Assembly (NCBI RefSeq): GCF_039831995.1
Contig: NZ_JBDOIO010000003.1
Span: 3,100,001 to 3,164,000, forward strand
Direction: 5' to 3'
From: Paenibacillus pabuli
Lineage (GTDB): Bacteria; Bacillota; Bacilli; Paenibacillales; Paenibacillaceae
Length of the DNA stretch: 64,000 bases
Below are positions 8,434 through 16,533 of the stretch, piece by piece; position 1 is the stretch's first letter, and every line of letters begins with the position of its first letter. A model generated the notes under the pieces. The model was given only the letters and a program-made list of their open reading frames with translations, did not search any database and had not been told where the DNA came from. A program made the position numbers and the translations under genes.

Positions 8434-9189
8434 CTAAGCATCCACTTCCACCCGCTGAAGGAAGGTCCGGGTACGATCCAGCTTGGGATTGCCGAAGATC
8501 TGCTCAGGCGGTCCCTCTTCAGCGATTTCGCCGTTATCCATGAAGAAAACCCGGTCCGCAACATCACGGGCGAAGCTCATCTCATGGGTAACGATCATCA
8601 TCGTCATGTTCTCCTGTGCGAGGTCTTTGATGACTCTCAGCACTTCGCCTGTCAACTCGGGATCGAGTGCTGAAGTCGGCTCGTCAAAGAGCAGAATGTC
8701 CGGCTGCATCATCAATGCACGGGCAATCGCTACGCGCTGTTTCTGTCCACCGGACAGATTGGCCGGATAGGCGTCCGCCTTGTCGGACAGTCCGACTTTA
8801 CCGAGCAGTTCCAGGCTTCGCTGGCGGATCATTGCAGTGCTTTCTTTTTTCAACGTCTTCGGTGCCAGTTCCAGATTCGCCTGTACGGTCAGATGCGGGA
8901 ACAGATTAAAATGCTGAAACACCATACCCATCCGATCCGTGATCTTGCGTATTTCCGCAGCTCCAGCATAACGACCATTGTCAGCCAGGGTCTGATCCTG
9001 AATACGAATCGTTCCACCGGAGATATCCTCCAGGTGAATGAGACTGCGCAGCATCGTGCTTTTGCCCGAGCCGGACGGTCCGATCACGGCAATGACTTCA
9101 CCCGGCGCCACGTTGAAGGATACCTGCTTCAATACATCGAGTGTTCCAAAAGATTTTCTTAACTGATTCACTTCTATAATATGTGTCAT
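8434..9189 (-). CDS. Polar amino-acid ABC transporter ATP-binding protein
   Basis: The 251-residue ATPase shows Walker [10 protein letters not shown], a Q-loop in [12 protein letters not shown], the signature LSGGQKQR, Walker [13 protein letters not shown] and the switch His in [10 protein letters not shown]. Length and sequence match the GlnQ/HisP group that powers import of polar amino acids. It is the last gene of the binding protein-permease-ATPase operon (9189 to the permease stop is 33 bases) and ends before a bidirectional terminator. The specific amino acid (cystine, glutamine or another) cannot be settled from the ATPase. Confidence 0.95.
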   Translation of the reverse strand: MTHIIEVNQLRKSFGTLDVLKQVSFNVAPGEVIAVIGPSGSGKSTMLRSLIHLEDISGGTIRIQDQTLADNGRYAGAAEIRKITDRMGMVFQHFNLFPHLTVQANLELAPKTLKKESTAMIRQRSLELLGKVGLSDKADAYPANLSGGQKQRVAIARALMMQPDILLFDEPTSALDPELTGEVLRVIKDLAQENMTMMIVTHEMSFARDVADRVFFMDNGEIAEEGPPEQIFGNPKLDRTRTFLQRVEVDA

Positions 9190-9222
9190 ATGCAGACAGT
9201 CCTTTGATTAATCAGATTTAAT

Positions 9223-9882
9223 TTATTCAAATGAAAACCGCTTCTCCAATGCTTTGAACAGCAGTGTAAGCACCAGGGTCATCAACAGATACATGATCGC
9301 TGCGACGAAAAAGGGTACCAGCTGCAGATCGCGATTGACCGCGGCTTGAGCGTAATAAAGCAACTCCGGAACTGCAACCGCATATAGCAGAGCTGTATCC
9401 TTAATCAGGGTAATGGACTCATTCGCCGTTGCAGGCAATACCACCCGAATCATCTGTGGAATGATGACTTTGGTCATCGTCTGCCATTTCGTTAAGCCAA
9501 GCACTTGTGCAGCTTCATGCTGCCCTTTGTCGATGGAGAGCAAACCGCCTCTGAAGATTTCGGCAAAGTACGCCGCATAGTTCAGAATAAATGCAATCGC
9601 CGCAGCAACGAAACGGTCAAACACCAGATATTCCCCAATTACAGGAAGCAGCGGAAGACCGAAACAGAAGAATAATACCTGCAAAAGCAGTGGTGTTCCC
9701 CGCATCACATAGACGTACGTATGTGCAAGCCACGCCAGTGGTTTAAACCCACTTCTCATGGCCAGGGTTACCGCGAATCCAAGCGGTACGGACAGCACAA
9801 TGGCGAGCAAGAACATAAAGATTGTTGTCTGCGCCCCCTCTAGCATAGGTTTCAAAATAGTAGATATATAATCCCAACTCAT
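9223..9882 (-). CDS. Polar amino-acid ABC transporter permease
   Basis: A 219-residue membrane protein of the HisM/GlnP family with five hydrophobic segments. The EAA motif reads EAAQVLGLTKWQTMTKVIIPQ, and VMRGTPLLLQVLFFCFG is the typical family signature in the second segment. A single permease gene is present, so it probably works as a homodimer. An AGGAGATAAAAATC site precedes the ATG. Confidence 0.94.
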   Translation of the reverse strand: MSWDYISTILKPMLEGAQTTIFMFLLAIVLSVPLGFAVTLAMRSGFKPLAWLAHTYVYVMRGTPLLLQVLFFCFGLPLLPVIGEYLVFDRFVAAAIAFILNYAAYFAEIFRGGLLSIDKGQHEAAQVLGLTKWQTMTKVIIPQMIRVVLPATANESITLIKDTALLYAVAVPELLYYAQAAVNRDLQLVPFFVAAIMYLLMTLVLTLLFKALEKRFSFE

Positions 9883-9907
9883 GATTTTTATCTCCTCTAA
9901 TCTGTTA

Positions 9908-9952
9908 ACCCCGCACTCCTATGGAGTCGATGCTCCAAGAGGAATACGGGGT
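9908..9952 (-). other. Intercistronic stem-loop between binding protein and permease genes
   Basis: ACCCCG and CGGGGT close a hairpin with an inner CTCC/GGAG pairing. No U-tract follows on the minus strand, so it is more likely an mRNA stability or partial read-through element than a full terminator. Such elements commonly let the binding protein be made in excess over the membrane parts. Confidence 0.45.
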
Positions 9953-9990
9953 CATATTTGTTTCCGTTCGTATGTCAGGCGCTAACCTGT

Positions 9991-10761
9991 CTATTTCAAC
10001 ACCTTGTCTTCACCCAACCACTTCGTTGAGATCTCGGCAGCCGTTCCGTCGGCATTCAGCTCATCCAGCGCTTTTTGCAGCTGATCGAGCAGCTCTTCAT
10101 TGCCTTTTTTGATACCAATGCCATATTGCTCCGGCGCAAGGGATTCATCCAGCAATTTGAAGGTTCCCTCTTCCTTCGACATGTAATATCTTGCCACCAC
10201 TTCATCGATGATAACCGCATCCAGACGTTTCGTCTTCAGATCCGTCAGTGCAAGCACGTTATCCTTGAATTCGGAAGCATTCACTTTGTCCTTCAGGGGA
10301 CTGGCTGCAAGTGCATCTGCTGCTGAAGACAGTGCCTGCAATCCCACATTTTTGCCATCCAGCTCATCCAGCTTCGTAATTGGGGAATCGGCCAATGTAA
10401 TCGCAACCTGACTGTTTTCCAAATACGGCTTCGTGAACAGCACTTTCTCCTTGCGTCCATCCGTAATCGTGTACCCGTTCCAGATCATGTCAATCCGGCC
10501 GCTGTTCAGCTCTGATTCTTTGGAAGACCAGTCGATCGGCTGAAATGTAACTTCTTTACCCATTTTCTCCGCTGCAGCTCTGGCGTAATCAATATCGAAG
10601 CCTACAATTTCATTTTGTTCATCTCGGAATCCCATTGGAGCGAACTTGTCATCAATCCCTACAATAATGGAGTTATCATCCTTGCTTCCCGAGCTGGAAC
10701 AACCTGCTACAACGATCATGCATATGCTGATAAATAATAGTAATATCGCTTTTTTTCTCAT
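9991..10761 (-). CDS. Polar amino-acid ABC transporter substrate-binding lipoprotein
   Basis: This 256-residue protein starts with a lipoprotein signal peptide ending in VAGC (Cys20) and a Ser/Gly linker. It continues as an SBP_bac_3 domain: IIVGIDDKFAPMGFRD and EIVGFDIDYARAAAEKMG are the family's N-terminal signature, with the later GRIDMIWNGYTIT. It would be tethered outside the membrane and deliver a polar amino acid to the permease. The start follows GGAGGGGG. Sequence pattern is close to cystine/glutamine binders, but the ligand is uncertain. Confidence 0.94.
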   Translation of the reverse strand: MRKKAILLLFISICMIVVAGCSSSGSKDDNSIIVGIDDKFAPMGFRDEQNEIVGFDIDYARAAAEKMGKEVTFQPIDWSSKESELNSGRIDMIWNGYTITDGRKEKVLFTKPYLENSQVAITLADSPITKLDELDGKNVGLQALSSAADALAASPLKDKVNASEFKDNVLALTDLKTKRLDAVIIDEVVARYYMSKEEGTFKLLDESLAPEQYGIGIKKGNEELLDQLQKALDELNADGTAAEISTKWLGEDKVLK

Positions 10762-10893
10762 CTCTTAACCCCCTCCATGTCTGTAACCAAAACCCAAACG
10801 CTTTAGTTCGTTACCACGTTATCAGAGACTTATAATAACATAGCATGGGAGAAGAGTCGAGTGTCTTGCCTATTTCCTAAGTTTTCATACAGC

Positions 10894-11451
10894 TCAATTG
10901 TCAACAATTTGTGAAAATGCCTCTTTCACTTTTGCTGGCTCCTCCAGCTTCGAACGTATCACAGAGTCCCATTGGTCAGGGTCCCGAAGAGCCTTCAGTT
11001 CCTTGCCTACCCATCGTTGAGCTGCGCCACGGCTTAATGCATGGCTGGTGTCCTCAAACTGATAGACGACCTGCTCCAGGTTATCAATCAGCACAAAATT
11101 GGCCGTCGCATTATATACAAGTATTTGCTCAAGATCTTCTGCGTCTATCTCACGGGTATCCATGCTGTAATTGACTTGAGCTGTGAATGTTTCCGGGTAC
11201 AGTTGGTATCCGTTCAATTGATCATGCAAAGGCAATGCCTGATTCAAATGACTGAGATTGGAGAAATCGCCCATGTATGGACTATGATATTTCTGCAATG
11301 CGGTAAAATCATGAGTCATTGGATGCTGCTGCTCCGCTTCATACTGCGCATGTTTGGCTTCCAATTTCGGATTAACCATACCTTCTACAATTATAAAGCC
11401 AATGATGCCAATACCAACGAGAGCAATAATCCATTTATTCTTTATCGTCAT
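10894..11451 (-). CDS. DUF4825-type membrane-anchored protein
   Basis: A 185-residue protein with one N-terminal membrane segment (about 7-25) and an extracytoplasmic domain. The stretch LQKYHSPYMGDFSNLSHL followed by a short amphipathic region is characteristic of DUF4825 proteins. Function unknown. It is the third gene of a PadR-controlled operon, and its start overlaps the preceding stop by four bases. A role in sensing or resisting envelope stress together with its membrane partner is a guess from context. Confidence 0.78.
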   Translation of the reverse strand: MTIKNKWIIALVGIGIIGFIIVEGMVNPKLEAKHAQYEAEQQHPMTHDFTALQKYHSPYMGDFSNLSHLNQALPLHDQLNGYQLYPETFTAQVNYSMDTREIDAEDLEQILVYNATANFVLIDNLEQVVYQFEDTSHALSRGAAQRWVGKELKALRDPDQWDSVIRSKLEEPAKVKEAFSQIVDN

Positions 11452-12140
11452 ATCATATCACCTACCTCATACTTGCTAACGATCCGATATGCTCTGTGCA
11501 CGACTAGTGGAATAATCACGCTTAATAAAGGGATGGTGAATGCAATTGCAATTACTGCAAATTGGTACGGTCCTTCTACCTGAATTGGCCGGTTATACCA
11601 TAAGTTGCTTCCAAAGCGCAATGCAGCCTGTGTTGCCCACAGCACCAAGATGAAGCCTGTCCATATCCACCACAATCTTTTCGCCCACTGCATTAAGAGT
11701 GGAGTGCGAATAACCGTGGTGTCTTCCCTATCCTGATGATTGTTTTTGTTCTTCAACATATAGAATACATACGTTCCGCCAACAATCAGGCTGACAACCA
11801 TGAGTAAATTGTTTAGTACATTCCCTTCCACAAGTACTCTCATTGGAATCGTAATAATCCAGGCTATCAAACTGTAGATCAGAGCCGATTGTAAAACTGC
11901 TGTCCAGTAAGGAACCCGCTGCACCCGGTGGTTACCGGTAAAAATATCATCTAGTCCAACTACATGCTGAATTGCGTTCTGAAATGCCTGATCCTCATTC
12001 AATCCCTGTTCAACATAATCTTCAATCCTTGCCGTAAGATTGCTCTGAATCTCTTCTTTTAATTCCCGATTGGCCTGGGTGTCCTGTGCTTGTTCAAAAA
12101 GATGATTCACATGGCGCGTAATACGAGCTTCCATTGTCAT
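11448..12140 (-). CDS. Multi-pass membrane protein with permease-prefix-like N-terminus
   Basis: The 230-residue product has a cytosolic helical N-terminus (ARITRHVNHLFEQ ... EEIQSNLTARIEDYVEQGL), which resembles the 'permease prefix domain 1' found in front of some ABC permeases, then four hydrophobic segments (about 78-100, 107-125, 150-172, 195-220). It is coupled to the PadR gene by an ATGA overlap and to the DUF4825 gene in the same way. PadR operons in Firmicutes often pair a regulator with small membrane proteins of this sort that respond to antimicrobial or envelope stress; function here is unproven. Confidence 0.75.
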   Translation of the reverse strand: MTMEARITRHVNHLFEQAQDTQANRELKEEIQSNLTARIEDYVEQGLNEDQAFQNAIQHVVGLDDIFTGNHRVQRVPYWTAVLQSALIYSLIAWIITIPMRVLVEGNVLNNLLMVVSLIVGGTYVFYMLKNKNNHQDREDTTVIRTPLLMQWAKRLWWIWTGFILVLWATQAALRFGSNLWYNRPIQVEGPYQFAVIAIAFTIPLLSVIIPLVVHRAYRIVSKYEVGDMI

Positions 12141-12505
12141 AGTCCTTCATCTCCTTCTTGAGCGGAAATAATCATGCAGTCAATAAGTGCCTTGGCTGCT
12201 TGCCAAGCCTGGACCTGCTGCTTATAAACTTCACGTCCGTCCACGGTAATTCGGTAATATTTGCGCCGTCCTCCCTGTGTTTCTCCCCCCCAATAGGATT
12301 CAACGTATCCGCCCTTCTCTAGACGTTTCAGACTGGAATACAGCGTAGGTTCCTTGAGTTCAAACCGTTCCCCACTCTTCCGGTAGATTTCCTTGATAAT
12401 GCTGTACCCGTAGTTATCCTTCGGTATAAGTACACTTAGAATAATGGGGTCAATGTTGCCCCGAATTAAATCACTGTTAATGGCTTGCTCATCCATCTGA
12501 CCCAT
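12137..12505 (-). CDS. PadR family transcriptional regulator
   Basis: A 122-residue winged-helix protein: the core is DPIILSVLIPKDNYGYSIIK then ELKEPTLYSSLKRLEKGGYV (recognition helix) and the wing GGRRKYYRIT. A C-terminal helix follows, for dimerisation. PadR proteins repress their own operons and release DNA on binding a small molecule. The promoter just upstream carries a 9-bp inverted repeat fitting that model. It leads a three-gene operon. Confidence 0.93.
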   Translation of the reverse strand: MGQMDEQAINSDLIRGNIDPIILSVLIPKDNYGYSIIKEIYRKSGERFELKEPTLYSSLKRLEKGGYVESYWGGETQGGRRKYYRITVDGREVYKQQVQAWQAAKALIDCMIISAQEGDEGL

Positions 12506-12532
12506 TCACCGACTTTCTTCTTCCCTCTGTAT

Positions 12533-12571
12533 ACTATAAGACATATTACTATGCCTGTAAAGGTAATATGT
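12533..12571 (-). promoter_or_regulatory. PadR operon promoter with overlapping operator
   Basis: On the minus strand TTTACA (12556-12561) and TATAGT (12533-12538) are separated by 17 bases. An inverted repeat ACATATTAC (12541-12549) / GTAATATGT (12563-12571) with a 13-base spacer brackets the -35 element and spacer, the expected place for autorepression by the PadR protein encoded directly downstream. Confidence 0.65.
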
Positions 12572-12761
12572 GTTGTGATGCAAATGTTCATTCTTCTGAG
12601 AAACAATCTTCTCCAGCAACGAACCAGCACAATAATTTACCAACGGAACTATTCTAAACCCATGATTCAATCAGCAAGCAACAGCCCCATTCCCGCTGTA
12701 CAGGGGAGTTATTGCTGGGAGGCCAGGTGTGTTGACTATGCAGGAGACATGGAACTGCTGG

Positions 12762-12807
12762 AAGGAAAAAAACAAGGCCCCCTCCAACACATTGGAGTGG
12801 GCCTTGT
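12762..12807 (-). terminator. Terminator downstream of lplD
   Basis: ACAAGGCCC/GGGCCTTGT plus an inner CTCCAA/TTGGAG stem, with seven A residues on the plus strand (U-tract on the minus transcript), lies about 55 bases after the lplD stop. The rest of the interval 12572-12761 shows no convincing gene. Confidence 0.85.
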
Positions 12808-12861
12808 CACGGTTCACACGTTTAATTTATCTTCTGACCAGATTCATCTTTAATCTTACGA

Positions 12862-14367
12862 CTATTGCTGCACTTTCTCGCGGTCTTTTCCCTTATCGGA
12901 CTCACCCGCATTTTTGTTCGCTGCATCACGATCCTGCTGCATCTCCTCAACCGTCTTCACCTTGAGGCGTGCTGCACCTTCATATTCCTTCGTAGGAATC
13001 AGATTACCGGCAGCAAGTCTGGCCTCTGCAGCTGCAATGGCTTCACCATATTGCGGCAGCCACTGTGCCTGAGCCACCAGCATCTCATCAACCATTTGCC
13101 AAATTTCCTTAGGATTACATACAGCACCCACGAGCGGGTCCATCATGAATGCTTGACGAAGCAGCTTATCGTCTCCGTTTACAGCCGCTTCAACCGCAAG
13201 CCGTTGCACCGAAATGCTCACATTACATACCGCAGCCGGACCAAGAGGCAGCTCACCGACATGCGGCATCGAGATACCATTGCGATCCACATATCCCGGT
13301 GCTTCAATAATTGCATCATTGGGCAGATTGGAGATCACACCGTTATTAACGGTATTAAAATGCCCGCGATAGACGCGTCCTGTCTCAAGCCCTTCTATAA
13401 TGTAGGAACCGTGCTCCTCGCCCCGTTTTTCCGGAATGAATCTCATCGGTTCGTCCTTCATCCAGTTTGGAAAATCGGTCTCAAACCAGTTTCTTCCTTC
13501 CGTACATACCCGCAAATAGCCACCCGTCTCGCCATTAATCCAATTACCCAAGTCAATCCAGTCCTTGATCTCTTCCGGACGTTTGCGGTACCAAGGCACG
13601 TATTCACTCAGATGACCGTTCGATTCCGTACTGTAGTAGCCGAAGCGGCGCAGCATATCAATTCGCACTTTCTCGGTACGACTGTATTCGGGATGTTTCT
13701 CAAAAGCTTCGAGCAGATCCCCTGTGAGATCTTTCCCCTTATGAGAAGCCTGAATATACCAGGTCTGATGGTTGATGCCGGCACAGATGATATCCACTTC
13801 GCTCTTCTTCAATCCAAAAGCTTCCGCAATCTGATGATGTCCATGCTGTACGCCGTGACACAATCCGATGGTACGCACGCCCCCATACTTATTGCAAGCC
13901 CACGTTAGCATGGCCATCGGGTTGGAGTAATTCAGGAGCAGCACGTCCGGCGCACTCTGTTCGCGAATATCTTTGCAGATGTCCAGCATCTCGGCAATTC
14001 CGCGCTGTCCATACATAATGCCTCCTGCACACAGTGTATCGCCGACACATTGATCCACCCCATATTTGAGTGGAATATCCACATCGGTTGCAAACGCCTC
14101 CAGCCCCCCGACACGAATCGTACACAGTACATACTTCGCGTCCTTGAGTGCTTCTTTCCGGTCTGTGGTAGGCTGAATCTGAATATCCAGTCCGTTCTCG
14201 CGAATATCCCGCTGGCATAGCTCTGTCACCATGTCCAGATTGTGCTGATTAATATCGCAGAACGCAATCTCTATGTTGTTAAACTCCGGTACCGTCAATA
14301 AATCCCGCAGCAATCCCCTTGTAAAACCGATACTTCCTGCCCCGATAAATGCCACTTTAAACGACAT
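12862..14367 (-). CDS. lplD: Alpha-galacturonidase, GH4 family
   Basis: The 501-residue enzyme has the NAD-binding start SFKVAFIGAGSIGFTRGLLRD of GH4, the NYSNPMAMLTW motif and the metal/substrate stretch GLCHGVQHGHHQI that marks the LplD/alpha-galacturonidase branch. GH4 enzymes use NAD+, Mn2+ and a redox-elimination mechanism. LplD releases galacturonic acid from short oligogalacturonides in the cytosol, and no signal peptide is present. The start at 14367 is chosen because GGGAGG lies 8 bases upstream; the ATG at 14373 is too close. A charged, low-complexity tail (about 480-501) extends the usual C-terminus. A cre-like site lies upstream and an AraC regulator gene precedes it on the same strand. 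Confidence 0.92.
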   Translation of the reverse strand: MSFKVAFIGAGSIGFTRGLLRDLLTVPEFNNIEIAFCDINQHNLDMVTELCQRDIRENGLDIQIQPTTDRKEALKDAKYVLCTIRVGGLEAFATDVDIPLKYGVDQCVGDTLCAGGIMYGQRGIAEMLDICKDIREQSAPDVLLLNYSNPMAMLTWACNKYGGVRTIGLCHGVQHGHHQIAEAFGLKKSEVDIICAGINHQTWYIQASHKGKDLTGDLLEAFEKHPEYSRTEKVRIDMLRRFGYYSTESNGHLSEYVPWYRKRPEEIKDWIDLGNWINGETGGYLRVCTEGRNWFETDFPNWMKDEPMRFIPEKRGEEHGSYIIEGLETGRVYRGHFNTVNNGVISNLPNDAIIEAPGYVDRNGISMPHVGELPLGPAAVCNVSISVQRLAVEAAVNGDDKLLRQAFMMDPLVGAVCNPKEIWQMVDEMLVAQAQWLPQYGEAIAAAEARLAAGNLIPTKEYEGAARLKVKTVEEMQQDRDAANKNAGESDKGKDREKVQQ

Positions 14368-14447
14368 TCGCATGTCCTCCCGTCATCCGAAATGATTTGT
14401 TTCGGTTAATAACCTCACTTCATGGAATCATTGTAGCAACAGGAAGT

Positions 14448-14463
14448 TGGGAAGCGTTATCAA
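14448..14463 (-). promoter_or_regulatory. cre-like site upstream of lplD
   Basis: TGGGAAGCGTTATCAA matches the CcpA consensus WTGNAANCGNWNNCAW at 15 of 16 positions by eye and lies about 80 bases before the lplD start, consistent with catabolite repression of galacturonide use. Confidence 0.5.
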
Positions 14464-14558
14464 AATCATGACCTGTTCCAGATCAGGTTGTCAAAAATCC
14501 TAACTTCTATAATTCAATTTAAGCACCTCTCATGCTGCCAAAAGATAAACTAATCTGC

Positions 14559-15569
14559 TCATTCCCGTGGCGGGTACTGGCTGACATGTCTCTCCATCAT
14601 GGATCGATATTCAACCGGAGTCCGGCTTGTATATTTCTTGAATAACATGTGGAAATACTGACGACTGCCCACGCCCACGTACTCCGAAATTTCCGAGATC
14701 GGGATATTGGTCTGCTGCAGCAGCATCTTGGCCTTCTCCATTCGCAGCATGGTAAGATAGTCCGTAGGAGTCCGCTGAGTGTGTTGACGAAAAATGCGAT
14801 GCAAATATCCGGGATGCAAATTGACGGCTGCCGCGATATCCTTCATCTGAATGCCGCGATCCATATTGTGATGCATGAATTCAATCGTTCGTTTAACATA
14901 CAGCTCCGTCTGGTCCGGCGCACTTCGGCTCATCTCTCCACGCAGCCGCGCAACCCGGACCAGCAGCTGGATAAACAGAGTACGTACCAGCGTTCCCTGT
15001 TCCGGTGACTTCAGATTCCTGGCTTCGCGGTGATGTGAGCGTTCGTCAGAAGGAATGATTCGCATCGGTATAGCAGGTCCGCCCTGGTCCAGCAAGCCGC
15101 GTTGATCGAGCTCCAGTACGAGACTTTTCATAATGTGATATACCTCTTCCGGGTCAGGCAGTACCATATAAGGCGCAGCATGCGTTAAGAAGGTATCGAC
15201 CTCCTCCTCTTCCTGTGCGAGCTGCTGAATGGAAGGTTGTCCAGGCGCCGAGCCGGCAAAGCCAAACTCCACATTTAACATCCGGCAAGGAACGCCATCC
15301 TCGACCAGCAAACGGTGCGGTACATTTGCATCCAGCAGAATGAACTGTCCCTTTTTCAACACAGCCTGCTCCGAACCCCCATCCGGCATCAGCACATCCA
15401 CCCTGCACATCCCCGAAATGATATACATGATTTCAGTCGAATCATGATGGTGATAGGCCATGCTGTAATTGTCCCATTGCTTATAATAGTACGCGTAGAA
15501 TCGCGGCCCGCAGTCCTCCGTTCGCAACTCCTCCTGAAACAGGCTTCCCGTAAAATGTTTCGTGCTCAT
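14559..15569 (-). CDS. AraC family regulator with N-terminal cupin domain
   Basis: The 336-residue protein has an N-terminal cupin/ligand domain (AYHHHDSTEIMYIISG ... KKGQFILLDANVPHRL) and a C-terminal AraC double HTH (about 228-325: IQMKDIAAAVNLHPGYLHRIF and ISEISEYVGVGSRQYFHMLF). ATG 15569 is chosen since GGAGG is 8 bases upstream; the frame is open further, to 15620. It lies directly upstream of lplD on the same strand, so it is a likely activator of galacturonide degradation genes, responding to a sugar bound in the cupin pocket. Confidence 0.9.
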   Translation of the reverse strand: MSTKHFTGSLFQEELRTEDCGPRFYAYYYKQWDNYSMAYHHHDSTEIMYIISGMCRVDVLMPDGGSEQAVLKKGQFILLDANVPHRLLVEDGVPCRMLNVEFGFAGSAPGQPSIQQLAQEEEEVDTFLTHAAPYMVLPDPEEVYHIMKSLVLELDQRGLLDQGGPAIPMRIIPSDERSHHREARNLKSPEQGTLVRTLFIQLLVRVARLRGEMSRSAPDQTELYVKRTIEFMHHNMDRGIQMKDIAAAVNLHPGYLHRIFRQHTQRTPTDYLTMLRMEKAKMLLQQTNIPISEISEYVGVGSRQYFHMLFKKYTSRTPVEYRSMMERHVSQYPPRE

Positions 15570-15750
15570 CTGTCGTACCTCCATTGATACAGCAATCCTC
15601 ACTTTTCTCCATTGTAGCAATTCCGCAAGGTGATTTTAAACTCTATTGCTTCAATTAAACTTGCATAGTCAAATTAGACATATATCTAATTAACCTAACA
15701 TCTAATCTTATATTGTGTCTATTCTCTATCCTATAAGGAGGTTTAGTATC

Positions 15751-16362
15751 ATGAGTACCATCTTCCATCTTGTGAGACACGGTTTAAAAGAAAAACGCGT
15801 CGGTGATGTCTCCCTTACTGTTGAGGGGGCGATACAAGCCGAGTCAACAGCACTGCATTTTGCCAAAGCTGCCTTCCCCGTGACCAAAATCGTTACCAGC
15901 CCCCTTCAAAGAGCAAAAGAAACCGCCCAAGCAATTGCCCGCCATACTCACTCCTTGGTAACCGAAGATCCCCGCTTGCGAGAGCGTGCCAATTGGGGCG
16001 ATTGCCCGGATCAAACCTTTGAGCAATTTATCGCGATGTGGGATCAATGTACATCTGATCCGGAATACATCCCACCCGTGGGTGATTCGGCCCAAAAAGC
16101 TGGTGAACGCCTGGCCTCCCTACTGGCCGAATTGCACAATGAAGAGCCGGCAAACCGTAACATCATTGTGGTTACACATGGTGGACTTATTACCGATTTC
16201 CTTGTTCATACCTTTACCGAACATGAACTGAATGTCTGGCATCCTGATTTTAAATCCGTGCAGAACCGTCTGATTCCTGAGTGTTCCATAACCAAACTAA
16301 TCTATGATAAGAGAGCCTGCAGGATCGAAGCATTCGCGTCCACAAAACATCTGACTGATTAA
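15751..16362 (+). CDS. Histidine phosphatase superfamily (phosphoglycerate mutase-like) protein
   Basis: A 203-residue cytosolic enzyme. The catalytic LVRHG motif occurs at residues 8-12, TSPLQRAKETA carries the second phosphate-binding Arg, RLRERANWGD holds the acid, and VVTHGG is the second catalytic His. It could be a broad-specificity phosphatase of the YhfR/GpmB type; the substrate is unknown. The start at 15751 follows AAGGAGG at 8-bp spacing; the upstream ATG at 15715 lacks a site. The preceding 130 bases contain a small inverted repeat ATTAGA/TCTAAT (15673-15690) that could be an operator. Confidence 0.88.
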   Translation: MSTIFHLVRHGLKEKRVGDVSLTVEGAIQAESTALHFAKAAFPVTKIVTSPLQRAKETAQAIARHTHSLVTEDPRLRERANWGDCPDQTFEQFIAMWDQCTSDPEYIPPVGDSAQKAGERLASLLAELHNEEPANRNIIVVTHGGLITDFLVHTFTEHELNVWHPDFKSVQNRLIPECSITKLIYDKRACRIEAFASTKHLTD

Positions 16363-16438
16363 GACAAGGATAATAGATGTGATATCATGCCTACTCGATT
16401 CGATGAGTTTTCGATCAAGTTCCTTGCTTATTTTTATT

Positions 16439-16499
16439 AAAAAAAGCTCCGGAACCCTTCATGTGCCGAGACACATCGGGATATTCCAGAGCTATTTTT
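16439..16499. terminator. Bidirectional terminator between phosphatase and PL11 genes
   Basis: AGCTCCGGAA (16445-16454) pairs with TTCCAGAGCT (16484-16493) with one mismatch. An inner ATGTG/CACAT stem extends it, and the hairpin is flanked by an A-tract and by TATTTTTG, serving both convergent genes. Confidence 0.8.
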
Positions 16500-16533
16500 G
16501 TATTATAAGCCTTGTTACATTAATCTGTTCTAA

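Noticed and set aside
12865..13908. A 347-codon open frame on the plus strand
   Set aside because: It lies fully antisense to lplD, has no ribosome binding site, and its translation shows no domain; lplD has complete GH4 motifs.
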